Shown here: positions 8,131 through 17,056 of the stretch, one piece after another
Position numbering within the stretch: the first letter of the stretch is position 1
Layout: each line of letters starts with the position of its first letter
Assembly (NCBI GenBank): GCA_016872725.1
Contig: VGZC01000052.1
Location: 1-37,862, forward strand
Direction of reading: 5' to 3'
DNA length: 37,862 bases
From: Planctomycetota bacterium
GTDB lineage: Bacteria > Planctomycetota > Planctomycetia > Pirellulales > Pirellulaceae
Program-made: the position numbers and the translations under genes
Notes under the pieces: generated by a model
Seen by the model: the letters and a program-made list of their open reading frames with translations, nothing else
What the model was told of the DNA's origin: nothing
Database searches by the model: none

Positions 8131-9450
8131 ATGAGTAGGAATACGGCCGATCGTCTTACGGTCTTCTCGGATCGGGAGGAACCGCGTTCACCGCCCCGAG
8201 AACAGACCGTCAGCGTCGTCGGGTTGGGATACATCGGCCTCCCGACGGCGGCGATCCTCGCCGACCGCGGGTACCGCGTCCATGGCGTCGACGTGCGGCC
8301 CGATGTGGTCGCGACGATCAATGGGGGCGGGATCCACATCCACGAACCGCACCTCGACGCCTTGGTCGCGAAGGTCGTGCGAAGCGGTCGATTGACCGCC
8401 TCGACGCGCCCGGGTGAAGCCGATGTCCACTTCCTATGCGTCCCCACGCCGATCAACGCCGACACGTCGGCCGACCTGTCGTATGTGGAAGCGGCCGCCC
8501 GTTCGATTCGGCCGCACGTGCGGAGAGGCAACCTGATCATTCTGGAATCGACGAGCCCGCCGGGAACCACGGAGCGTATCGTGGCGCCGCACGCCGTGCC
8601 TCCGGAATTCGAGGTGGGTCGGGACGTGTTCGTCTCGCATTGTCCCGAACGCGTATTGCCCGGCCGGATCCTGATCGAGGCCGTGGAAAACGACCGTATT
8701 GTCGGAGGCATGACGACCCGGTGCGCCGAGAAGACTCGGCGATTCTACGAGATGTTCGTGACCGGCGGGATTTTCACGACGAGCGCCACGGCGGCGGAAA
8801 CCGCGAAGCTCGTCGAGAACTCGTTCCGCGACGTCAACATCGCCTTCGCGAACGAGCTCTCCATGATGTGCGATCAACTCGGGATCGATGTCCATGAGAT
8901 CATCGAACTCGCGAACCGCCATCCGAGAGTCAACATCCTGAGTCCCGGTCCGGGCGTGGGCGGACACTGCATCAGCGTCGATCCATGGTTCCTCGTCCAC
9001 GCGTGTCCCGAGCAAACCCCGTTGATCCGCCAGGCGCGGGGAGTCAACAACCATAAGCCGCACGTCGTCCTGCGCCGCATCGTCGATGCGGCCCGAGCGC
9101 GCGGCGCGCGGACCATCGGTTGCCTCGGCCTCGCCTACAAGGCCGACGTCGACGACCTTCGGGAAAGTCCGAGCCTCGAAATCGTGCGGGAATTGCGGGC
9201 GATGGACGAGTTCGAACTGCTGGTGTGCGAACCGTATGTTGTGGCGAACCGATTCACCGAGTTTCCGCTCACCGATCTCGACGATGTGCTGCGCCGAAGC
9301 GACGTATTGGCCTTGCTGACGGACCACGCGCCGTTTCGGAATCTCCCGTTCGAGACGCTTCAAGGCAAATCCGTCGTCGATCCCCGCGGAACATGGCGCC
9401 GCACGCTTCGCGAAGGAGGGGCGGCGAAGTCCCTGCCGCGGGCCGCGTGA
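8131..9450 (+). CDS. wecC: UDP-N-acetyl-D-mannosamine dehydrogenase
   Basis: The 439-residue UDP-sugar 6-dehydrogenase oxidises UDP-ManNAc to UDP-ManNAcA with NAD+. The Rossmann motif GLGYIGLPTA is at 31-40, the hinge-region segment ETAKLVENSFRDVNIAFANE at 223-242, and the catalytic cysteine lies in GPGVGGHC (Cys280). The partner substrate comes from the epimerase encoded just upstream, which makes the ManNAc-type assignment more likely than UDP-Glc or UDP-GlcNAc dehydrogenase. The start at 8131 has GGAGGGG immediately upstream (8122-8128); an upstream in-frame ATG at 8044 has none. The 106 nt between wecB and wecC contain no obvious terminator. Confidence 0.92.
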   Translation: MSRNTADRLTVFSDREEPRSPPREQTVSVVGLGYIGLPTAAILADRGYRVHGVDVRPDVVATINGGGIHIHEPHLDALVAKVVRSGRLTASTRPGEADVHFLCVPTPINADTSADLSYVEAAARSIRPHVRRGNLIILESTSPPGTTERIVAPHAVPPEFEVGRDVFVSHCPERVLPGRILIEAVENDRIVGGMTTRCAEKTRRFYEMFVTGGIFTTSATAAETAKLVENSFRDVNIAFANELSMMCDQLGIDVHEIIELANRHPRVNILSPGPGVGGHCISVDPWFLVHACPEQTPLIRQARGVNNHKPHVVLRRIVDAARARGARTIGCLGLAYKADVDDLRESPSLEIVRELRAMDEFELLVCEPYVVANRFTEFPLTDLDDVLRRSDVLALLTDHAPFRNLPFETLQGKSVVDPRGTWRRTLREGGAAKSLPRAA

Positions 9451-9529
9451 CCGGAGTGCGATTCCTCCCGACTCCCACGACGGCACGGCACCTCACAGCA
9501 CGGCAAACAGAAACGCTTGGGAACGCGCG

Positions 9530-11710
9530 ATGAAAAAAGTCCTTCAGAATGTCCGTGACGGCAAGCTGTCGATCGCGAACATCCCGGCGCCCCTCGTTCA
9601 ACCGGGTCAGGTTCTGATCCGCAACGAAGCGTCGCTCATCTCGGCCGGAACCGAGAAGATGGTCGTCGATCTTGCGGCGAAGTCGCTGATCGGCAAGGCG
9701 CTCGAGCGTCCTGACCGCGTGCGTCAAGTCCTCCAGCGGATCCGAACGCAGGGCCTTCGCGCCACCTGGGAACAGGTTTCGGGAAAACTCAGCGAACCGA
9801 TTCCGTTGGGTTACTCGTCGGCGGGCGTCGTCGTCGCGTGCGGCGCCGGAGTCCAGCATCTGAAGCCGGGCGACCGCGTCGCGTCGAACGGCCATCACGC
9901 GGAATGGGTCGCGGTTCCCGTGCATCTCGTCGCTTCGATTCCCGACAACGTTCCTACTGAACAGGCGGCATTCACCGTGGTCGCGTCGATCGCCATGCAG
10001 GGCGTGCGACTCGCGCGTATGGGACTTGGCGAAACGGCGCTCGTCATCGGGCTCGGCCTCATCGGCCAGATCGCCGTTCGGCTCCTGACGTTGCAGGGAG
10101 TCCGGGTCATCGGAACCGACTTGGACCGAGGCAAGTGCGAACTCGCCGTGAAAATGGGCGCGATCGCTGCCGAACCGAATCTGACGGCCGATGCGGTGCT
10201 CGCGCGAACGCGAGCCATCGGCGCCGACGCCGTACTGATCACGGCCGCCACCAAGTCGGACGGTCCGGTGAATCTCGCGGCCGAATCCGTGCGATCGAAA
10301 GGACGTGTCGTCGCGGTCGGCGCGGTCGGACTCAATCTGCCTCGCCAACCGTTCTATTTGAAGGAAGCCGAATTCGTCGTTTCCTGTTCGTACGGGCCGG
10401 GTCGGTATGATCCGTCGTACGAGCAACGCGGTCAGGATTATCCGATCGGACATGTACGGTGGACCGAGCAGCGCAACATGCAGGCCGTACTCGATCTCAT
10501 GGGCACGGGGCAGCTCGACCTCGCGCCTTTGATTTCGCACCGGTATACGATCGACGAGGCCGACCAGGCGTACGACCTGATCCGCGCGGGAGCCGCGCCC
10601 TACCTTGGCATCGTCCTCGGCTATCCGACGGGCGCGGCGGCGGAACCACCCGTACGGAATTGGCGACCGGCTCCGACCGGCGAGCGGATCCGAGTGGGGT
10701 GCCTCGGCGCCGGAGGTTTCGCGCGGGGCGTGTTGTTGCCCGCGCTCGGCCGCATTTCGGCCTTCGCGCCGCACGCGATCTGTTCGGGAAGCGGCATGAC
10801 GGCGTCGGCGACCGGTGAGCGGCTGGGATTTCCGAACGTCGCGGCGGACGAATCGTCCGTCATCGGCGACCCGGAGGTCGACGCGGTCTTCGTGCTCACG
10901 CGCCATCATCAACACGCGGCCCAGGTGATCGGTTCGCTGCGTTCCGGAAAACACGTATTCGTCGAAAAGCCGCTCGCGATCACACTCGACGAGATCGCCT
11001 CGATCGAAGCGACGCTCCGCGATATCCCGGACCGGCGTCCCGCGTTGATGGTCGGCTTCAACCGGCGATTCGCGCCGGCGGCCCGCGCGGTCCGCGCGTG
11101 GTTCGGCGCCGATACGGCGCCGCGGACCATTTCGATCCGGTTCAACGCCGGATCGCTCGGCCCGGAACATTGGACGCAGGACGAGGCGATCGGCGGCGGC
11201 CGCATCATCGGCGAGGCGTGCCACGCGATCGACCTGGCCACCTACCTCGCCGGTTCGCCGGTCGTGCGCGTCTTCGCCGAATCGGTCGGAGGCCCGGGCG
11301 CGCCGCGCGTCACCGATGACCAGTCGTTCATCACGCTCCGGCACGCGAACGGATCGGTATCGAGCGTCGCCTATCTCGCGGGCGGCGATCGCGCGTTTCC
11401 CAAGGAGCGGATCGAAGTGATCGGAGGAGGCAAGGTCTCCGTCATCGACGATTTCGCGAGCGCGCGGGCATGGTCATCCGGCCGCCCGCTCACGCTGTGG
11501 AAAGGGACGCGGGATAAGGGGCACCAAGGGGAACTCGAAGCGTTCGCCGATGGGCTGACGCGGGGCGAGTCTCCCATTCCGTGGGAAGAGATCCGCGCGG
11601 TGTCGATCGCCTCGATCCTCGCCGTGCGGAGTCTGCGGGAAGGTCTTCCATTCGAGGTCCCCACGTCGCTGTCGCTCGAATGGGAACCGGCCGCCGTCGA
11701 GGCCGCTTGA
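9530..11710 (+). CDS. Bi-domain oxidoreductase: medium-chain dehydrogenase fused to Gfo/Idh/MocA
   Basis: The 726-residue protein fuses two NAD(P)-binding enzymes. Residues 1 to about 350 form a medium-chain (alcohol dehydrogenase-like) reductase, with ISAGTEKM near the N-terminus and a Rossmann segment ALVIGLGLIGQIAVRLL around 170-186. Residues from about 385 form a Gfo/Idh/MocA domain, beginning GCLGAGGFARGVLLPAL and including FVEKPLAIT, the family's EKP motif. This fusion is a recurrent member of exopolysaccharide loci, commonly beside asnB-like and heparinase-like genes as here. Its reaction is not established; modification of a nucleotide sugar or of a polymer end group is the usual inference. 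It starts 79 nt after wecC. Confidence 0.88.
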   Translation: MKKVLQNVRDGKLSIANIPAPLVQPGQVLIRNEASLISAGTEKMVVDLAAKSLIGKALERPDRVRQVLQRIRTQGLRATWEQVSGKLSEPIPLGYSSAGVVVACGAGVQHLKPGDRVASNGHHAEWVAVPVHLVASIPDNVPTEQAAFTVVASIAMQGVRLARMGLGETALVIGLGLIGQIAVRLLTLQGVRVIGTDLDRGKCELAVKMGAIAAEPNLTADAVLARTRAIGADAVLITAATKSDGPVNLAAESVRSKGRVVAVGAVGLNLPRQPFYLKEAEFVVSCSYGPGRYDPSYEQRGQDYPIGHVRWTEQRNMQAVLDLMGTGQLDLAPLISHRYTIDEADQAYDLIRAGAAPYLGIVLGYPTGAAAEPPVRNWRPAPTGERIRVGCLGAGGFARGVLLPALGRISAFAPHAICSGSGMTASATGERLGFPNVAADESSVIGDPEVDAVFVLTRHHQHAAQVIGSLRSGKHVFVEKPLAITLDEIASIEATLRDIPDRRPALMVGFNRRFAPAARAVRAWFGADTAPRTISIRFNAGSLGPEHWTQDEAIGGGRIIGEACHAIDLATYLAGSPVVRVFAESVGGPGAPRVTDDQSFITLRHANGSVSSVAYLAGGDRAFPKERIEVIGGGKVSVIDDFASARAWSSGRPLTLWKGTRDKGHQGELEAFADGLTRGESPIPWEEIRAVSIASILAVRSLREGLPFEVPTSLSLEWEPAAVEAA

Positions 11711-11728
11711 GTCCGTGGAGAGATCGGC

Positions 11729-13660
11729 ATGTGCGGGATCGCGGGAACACTCGTATTCTCCGACACGCGCGGGCGTGTTGAGCCGGAACAGCTCGTGCGC
11801 ATGCGCGACACGATGGTCCATCGGGGCCCCGACGGCGGCGGCGCGTGGATCGCGCCCGATCACCGCGTGGGGTTGGCCCACCGAAGGCTCGCCATCATCG
11901 ACCTCTCCAACGTCGCCGACCAACCGATGAGCAACGAGGACGGCTCGCTGCGCGTCGTCTTCAACGGCGAGATCTACAACCATGCCGAGATCCGCGCGGA
12001 ACTCGCGCGGATTGGAGGCCATGTCTGGAAGACCGACCATAGCGACACGGAGGTGATTCTCCACGCGTTCGAGCAATGGGGAATCGAGTGTCTCGAACGC
12101 TTCCGCGGCATGTTCGCGATCGGACTTTGGGACGCGCGGCGCAAGGAGCTTTGGCTGATTCGCGATCGTATCGGCGTCAAGCCGCTCTACTACAGCGTCC
12201 ATCACGGCCGGCTGAACTTCGCATCGGAAATCAAGGCCCTGCTCGCGGATCCCGAGCAACCGCGAGCCGTCAACGAGGAAGGCCTCTACCACTACCTTTC
12301 GTTCCTGACGACGCCCGCGCCCCAGACTCTTTTTGAAGGCATTCACAAGCTTCCTCCGGCGACCTGGATGCGCATCGACGCGGACGGGCGCGTCGCGAGC
12401 CGAAAATACTGGGACGTTTGGGACCACGTCGATCCGATGGTCGGCCGGACCGACGAGGAAATCGGCGACAGGGTCCTCGATGAACTGCGCACGGCCGTGC
12501 GGCTGCGCAAGGTCAGCGACGTGCCGGTCGGCGTTTTTCTTTCCGGCGGAGTCGATTCGAGCACGAACGCGGCCCTCTTCTCCGAGGACGGCGCCGGCCC
12601 GGTCAAGACGTTCACGATCGGATACGAAGGCGAATACGATTCATACCGGAATGAACTGCACTATGCGCGGCGCGTCGCCGAACAGGTCGGCGCCGAGCAC
12701 CACGAGCGGTTGCTGACGGTCGATGATCTGCTCGATTTCCTTCCCCGCATGATCGACCTTCAAGACGAGCCGATCGGCGATCCGGTCTGCGTTCCCGTCT
12801 ACTACGTCTCGAAGCTCGCGCGCGACAACGGCGTGATCGTGTGCCAGGTGGGTGAAGGCGCCGACGAGCTTTTTTGGGGATATCCGACGTGGCGGCTGAA
12901 ATGGCGGCTGCAGCGTCTCCATGACGCGGCGCCCATTCCCCGCTTGCTCAAGCGAGCCGGTCTTTGGGGCCTTCGTCTCGCGGGCAAGAACAGGAATCAC
13001 CCCTACGAGGCGCTGCGCCGGGCCGCGTTGGGACAACCCGTGTTTTGGGGCGGAGTCGACGCTTTCACCGACGCGCAAAAACAACACCTGCTTTCCGACC
13101 GCCTTCGGAAACAATTCAAGGGCCGTACGTCCTGGGAAGCCCTTGAACCGCTCCACGCGAATTTCCGCGCCAAAGCGTGGGAGCCTTCGACGCTCAACTG
13201 GATGTCATATTGCGATCTCTCCCTGCGGCTTCCCGAGTTGCTCCTGATGCGGGTCGACAAGATGAGCATGGGGGTCAGCCTCGAAGGCCGCGTCCCGTTC
13301 CTCGATCACAAGTTCGTGGAATTGGCGATGAGCATTCCCGAACGGGTCAAGACCCGGAACGGCCAGCTCAAGCACATCCTGAAACGCGCGGTGCGCGGCG
13401 TGATTCCGGACGACGTCATCGATCGACCGAAACAAGGATTCGGTGTCCCCGTGCACGAGTGGCTCATGGACAAGCTCGGCCCGCGCGTCCGGACGGAACT
13501 GCTCGATTTCTGCCGCCAAACCGACTTCCTCGACGAACGCGCGGTGACCGACCTGCTCGCCAATCGGCCCGGTCCGGCGGCCTGGTACCTGCTCAACGTC
13601 GCGCTCTGGTGGAAGGCGTTCATCGGCCAATCGGGCGGAGCGCGGAGAATGGCGGCATGA
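11729..13660 (+). CDS. asnB: Asparagine synthetase (glutamine-hydrolysing)-type amidotransferase
   Basis: The 643-residue protein has the class II glutamine amidotransferase domain with nucleophile Cys2 (MCGIAGTLVF) and the ATP-pyrophosphatase loop SGGVDSS at 272-278. GAGSD-type and KHILKRA segments follow in the synthase half. In housekeeping roles the enzyme makes asparagine. Paralogues in capsule and exopolysaccharide clusters are thought to amidate uronic acid carboxylates. Its place directly after a uronate-forming dehydrogenase supports that second role here, as an inference. GGAGAG lies about 9 nt before the ATG. The stop overlaps the next start (ATGA at 13657-13660), showing translational coupling. 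Confidence 0.9.
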   Translation: MCGIAGTLVFSDTRGRVEPEQLVRMRDTMVHRGPDGGGAWIAPDHRVGLAHRRLAIIDLSNVADQPMSNEDGSLRVVFNGEIYNHAEIRAELARIGGHVWKTDHSDTEVILHAFEQWGIECLERFRGMFAIGLWDARRKELWLIRDRIGVKPLYYSVHHGRLNFASEIKALLADPEQPRAVNEEGLYHYLSFLTTPAPQTLFEGIHKLPPATWMRIDADGRVASRKYWDVWDHVDPMVGRTDEEIGDRVLDELRTAVRLRKVSDVPVGVFLSGGVDSSTNAALFSEDGAGPVKTFTIGYEGEYDSYRNELHYARRVAEQVGAEHHERLLTVDDLLDFLPRMIDLQDEPIGDPVCVPVYYVSKLARDNGVIVCQVGEGADELFWGYPTWRLKWRLQRLHDAAPIPRLLKRAGLWGLRLAGKNRNHPYEALRRAALGQPVFWGGVDAFTDAQKQHLLSDRLRKQFKGRTSWEALEPLHANFRAKAWEPSTLNWMSYCDLSLRLPELLLMRVDKMSMGVSLEGRVPFLDHKFVELAMSIPERVKTRNGQLKHILKRAVRGVIPDDVIDRPKQGFGVPVHEWLMDKLGPRVRTELLDFCRQTDFLDERAVTDLLANRPGPAAWYLLNVALWWKAFIGQSGGARRMAA

Positions 13661-15744
13661 CCCTCCCGCTCGTGAGCCGGGTAACGCGGGCCGTCCGCAA
13701 ACCGCCGAGGGTACTCGCCCGCCGCGCGGCGCAGGAACTGCGGAAGGCCGGCGAACGATGGATGGCCCGCGTACGCACTCCGGGCGCGACGCCTTCGAGT
13801 CTCCTCCGCGCGACGAAGTGCCGTTCGGTCGACGCGCTTTGGAACCGAATCGCTGCGCGGCCATGCGTCACCTGGGTTCCCGATCCGCGCGATGCGGCCG
13901 ACACGCGCGCGGCCCTCGATCAACTTATCCCTCGAGAATCGTCCCGAATCATCGAAGCGGCGCGGCGCGCGATCGATCACCGCGTCGATCTTCTCGGATC
14001 GGGACTCGTCGAGCTCGGGCCGACGATCGACTGGCATCGCGACTATCGAACGGGCCATCGCTGGGACCTCGCCTACTCGCCCGACATCGAGTACACGAAT
14101 CCGGACCGGCCGAGCGACGTGAAGTTTCCTTGGGAACTTTCGCGGATGCAATGGCTGATTCCGACCGCCCAAGCCTACGCACTCACGGCCGACGAACGCT
14201 ACGCGGCCTTCGCGCGCGACACGATCGCCGATTGGATCCTGCAAAACCCCCCGCTGCGCGGCGTGAACTGGTCGTGCACGATGGAGATCGCCGTCCGGAT
14301 CCTCTCATGGACCTGGTTCTTCCATGTATTTCACGCGAGCCCGAGTTGGTCGTGCGACGGTTTCCGCGAACGGTTCCTCACGAGTCTCTTTACCCACGCG
14401 ATTTTCGCCGAACGATTCCTCGAATTCTCCGACATCAACGGCAACCACTGCACGGCGGACGCGGCGGGCATGGCGTGCGCGGGACTCTTCTTTGGTGAGG
14501 GCGAGGCGGCCTCGCGGTGGCGCGACGCGGGATGGCGATTGCTGTCCGACGAGCTGCCGCGACAGGTCACGCCGGACGGCGTCGATTTCGAGGCGTCCAC
14601 TGCGTACCACCGACTCGTGCTCGAGCTGTTCCTGTTACCCGCCCTGTACCGCGAACGGCTCGGATATCCGGTCGACGACGCCTACCGGAATCGCGTGACG
14701 GCCATGGCGCGATATGTTCGAGCCTATGCCCGCGACGACGGCACGATTCCGTTGCTTGGCGACGCGGATGACGCGCGGGCCTTGCCGCTAGGAGACCAAC
14801 CTCGGAACGACCACCGCTATCTGCTCGCGCTGGTCGGAACCGCGTGGCGCGTTTCCGATTTGATCGATGCGTTTTCCGGGTCGCGGGCCGAGGCCTTCTG
14901 GTGGTTCGGCCCCGAACGCGGTCGCGCGATCCCTGATCGGCCGCGCCGCCCGTTGCGGAACTCTTGCGAGGCGTTTCCCGACGGCGGCGTGTTCATCCTG
15001 GCCAACGATCGGGATCACGTCGTGATCGACTGCGGCCCTGTCGGCCTTGCGGGGCGAGGCGGCCACGGCCACAACGATTGCCTCTCGTTCGAATGCGTGC
15101 TCGACGGAACGCACCTTGTCACCGACTGCGGATCGTACGTCTACACCGCGTCGTTCGCGGATCGGCAACGGTTCCGGGGAACGGCGAGCCACAACACGCC
15201 GATTCTGGACGGCTTGGAAATCAACCGGTTCACGGGGCCGCGGGACTTGTGGACGTTGCACGATGACGCGAAGCCCGACGTGCGGCGGTGGGAGCCTGGG
15301 GGCGGGGTGAGCCGGTTCGAGGGGAGCCACGCGGGATACGCGGGGCGGATCGATTCCTGGCGCCCCGTCCGCCGCATCGAGCTCGACCACGCCGCGCATC
15401 GACTCACGATCGACGACCGGTTCGAGTCGTCCCGCAAGGAGGTCGCGCCGCACCACGTCGAGATCCCCCTTCATCTCGCGCCAGGCACCAGCGCCGAACC
15501 GGACGGAAATGCACGCTGGCTCCTGCGGGGCGGCGACCGGATATTCCGGCTCGAATGGACCGGCGACGGAAATTGGCGCGTCGAACGCAGGGCCGCGCGG
15601 TGTTCGCCGAGCTACGGCGTGGCCGTCCCGATCGTCCGACTGACATGGATTTGTCACTCGATGCTGGACAACGTCTGGCTGCGCGTCGCGATCGAGCCGG
15701 ACGCGGGGAGCCGAGCCGAACCGGCGCGCGGCGCGGATCGATGA
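13657..15744 (+). CDS. Heparinase II/III family polysaccharide lyase of the polymer locus
   Basis: The 695-residue protein starts at the ATG overlapping the asnB stop. It has the usual order: an N-terminal alpha/alpha-toroid region (including FPWELSRMQWL, INGNHCTADAAG, and FEASTAYHRLVLELF) and a C-terminal beta-sandwich with GRGGHGHNDCLSFE. The His-Asn region and the Tyr in the STAYHRL segment fit the lyase active site. Members in exopolysaccharide clusters probably cleave uronic-acid-containing polymer during export or turnover. No clear signal peptide is seen at the N-terminus, which is basic, so location is uncertain. The residues from 161 nt upstream in this frame belong to the asnB coding region and are not part of the gene. 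Confidence 0.9.
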   Translation: MTLPLVSRVTRAVRKPPRVLARRAAQELRKAGERWMARVRTPGATPSSLLRATKCRSVDALWNRIAARPCVTWVPDPRDAADTRAALDQLIPRESSRIIEAARRAIDHRVDLLGSGLVELGPTIDWHRDYRTGHRWDLAYSPDIEYTNPDRPSDVKFPWELSRMQWLIPTAQAYALTADERYAAFARDTIADWILQNPPLRGVNWSCTMEIAVRILSWTWFFHVFHASPSWSCDGFRERFLTSLFTHAIFAERFLEFSDINGNHCTADAAGMACAGLFFGEGEAASRWRDAGWRLLSDELPRQVTPDGVDFEASTAYHRLVLELFLLPALYRERLGYPVDDAYRNRVTAMARYVRAYARDDGTIPLLGDADDARALPLGDQPRNDHRYLLALVGTAWRVSDLIDAFSGSRAEAFWWFGPERGRAIPDRPRRPLRNSCEAFPDGGVFILANDRDHVVIDCGPVGLAGRGGHGHNDCLSFECVLDGTHLVTDCGSYVYTASFADRQRFRGTASHNTPILDGLEINRFTGPRDLWTLHDDAKPDVRRWEPGGGVSRFEGSHAGYAGRIDSWRPVRRIELDHAAHRLTIDDRFESSRKEVAPHHVEIPLHLAPGTSAEPDGNARWLLRGGDRIFRLEWTGDGNWRVERRAARCSPSYGVAVPIVRLTWICHSMLDNVWLRVAIEPDAGSRAEPARGADR

Positions 15745-15766
15745 CGAACGCGGAACGGAACGCCCC

Positions 15767-17056
15767 ATGGCCAACATCGATCGCGGTATCCTGATCACGT
15801 TCGCGTCGCGATGCGTGCTGGTCGCGAACGGCATCGGCACGAGCATCCTGATCTCGCGGCTCCTCGGTCCCACGGGCCGCGGCGCGTTCTTCATGGCGAT
15901 GACCCTCTCGGCGACACTCGCCCAGTTCCTCAATCTCGGAATCCACTCGGCGAACACCTATCTTGTCGCGGTGGACCGGGACCCCAAGCTCCTGCGCGGA
16001 CTGCTGTCGAACAGCGTCTGGATCGCGATCGTGCTCGGCGGCGGCGGAGCCGTCGTCGCCGGCGGATTCGTCCGGCGGTGCGCGATCGAGGGGCTTTCCG
16101 CGCCCCTGCTTTGGGCGGGGCTCGCCATCGCGCCGCCCATGCTGCTCACGTTGTTCACGGGAAGCCTGCTCCTGGGAATCGGGCGGACGATCACGTTCAA
16201 TATCCTCCAGACGGCGCAGGCGCTGGCGATGCTCGCGGCGGTCGCGGGGTGCTTTGCCGCGGGCGCGGACGCCGCCACACTGGCCGCCGCGACACTGGCG
16301 GTCCACCTTCTTTCGGCGGCGGTCCATGTCGCGGTCGTCGCGGGACCGGCGGGCGGAATCGGGCCGTTTCATCGGCCCCTCTTCATCCAAGGCGTCGAAT
16401 TCGCGACGCGCGCGTATGTCGTTTGCGCGCTCGGTTTCCTGTTGATGCGGGGTAACGTCTTCCTGCTCGCCCGGTGGTGCGGCCTCGAACAGACCGGATA
16501 CTATTCGATCGGCGCTCAGATGGCCGACTACCTCTGGCTCTTTCCCACCGCCGCCGCCACGGTGCTCTTCCCCGAACTGGTTCGCGATCGATCGGCGAGG
16601 TGGGCTCAGACGAAACGGATCCTCATCCGAACGGCGTGGCTGCTGGCCGCGACGGGAATCGTGTGCGCCGCCGCGACGCCGATGTTCGTGCGGATCGCGT
16701 ACGGCGCCGAGTTCCTCCCGGCCGTTCCGGCCGTGTGGTGCCTGATGCCGGGCGTCGTGTTTTTCGGACTGAGCTCGGTCGTGTCGCAGTACGTCGCCGC
16801 GTCGGGGATTCCGCGCGCGGCCATCCTCGCCTGGCTCGCCACGCTCGCCGTTCTGGGCGCTTGCGGCGCGGCGGCGATCCCCGCGTGGGGCGCGGCCGGC
16901 GCGGGCGCGGCGTTCAGCGTCGCGGCCGCCGCGATCTTCGGCATGCTCCTCGCCATCGCCGTCGCGAGTGAACGGGCCGACGCCCGCGCCGCGCCGGAAC
17001 GATCCTTTGCCGAAACTCACCGCCCGTCGCCGCTGAGCACGAACGCGGCCCAGTAA
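15767..17056 (+). CDS. Polysaccharide flippase (Wzx/MOP superfamily membrane protein)
   Basis: The 429-residue protein is almost entirely hydrophobic with about 11-12 predicted membrane segments. It begins with GILITFASRCVLVANGIGTS and RLLGPTGRGAFF, a start typical of lipid-linked oligosaccharide flippases. It would move undecaprenyl-linked repeat units across the inner membrane. It is the last gene of the polymer cluster, 22 nt after the lyase. Its last 40 nt overlap, tail to tail, the 3' end of the TPR-CHAT gene on the other strand. No gene-specific symbol is safe, because wzx-like sequences are too divergent. Confidence 0.85.
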   Translation: MANIDRGILITFASRCVLVANGIGTSILISRLLGPTGRGAFFMAMTLSATLAQFLNLGIHSANTYLVAVDRDPKLLRGLLSNSVWIAIVLGGGGAVVAGGFVRRCAIEGLSAPLLWAGLAIAPPMLLTLFTGSLLLGIGRTITFNILQTAQALAMLAAVAGCFAAGADAATLAAATLAVHLLSAAVHVAVVAGPAGGIGPFHRPLFIQGVEFATRAYVVCALGFLLMRGNVFLLARWCGLEQTGYYSIGAQMADYLWLFPTAAATVLFPELVRDRSARWAQTKRILIRTAWLLAATGIVCAAATPMFVRIAYGAEFLPAVPAVWCLMPGVVFFGLSSVVSQYVAASGIPRAAILAWLATLAVLGACGAAAIPAWGAAGAGAAFSVAAAAIFGMLLAIAVASERADARAAPERSFAETHRPSPLSTNAAQ

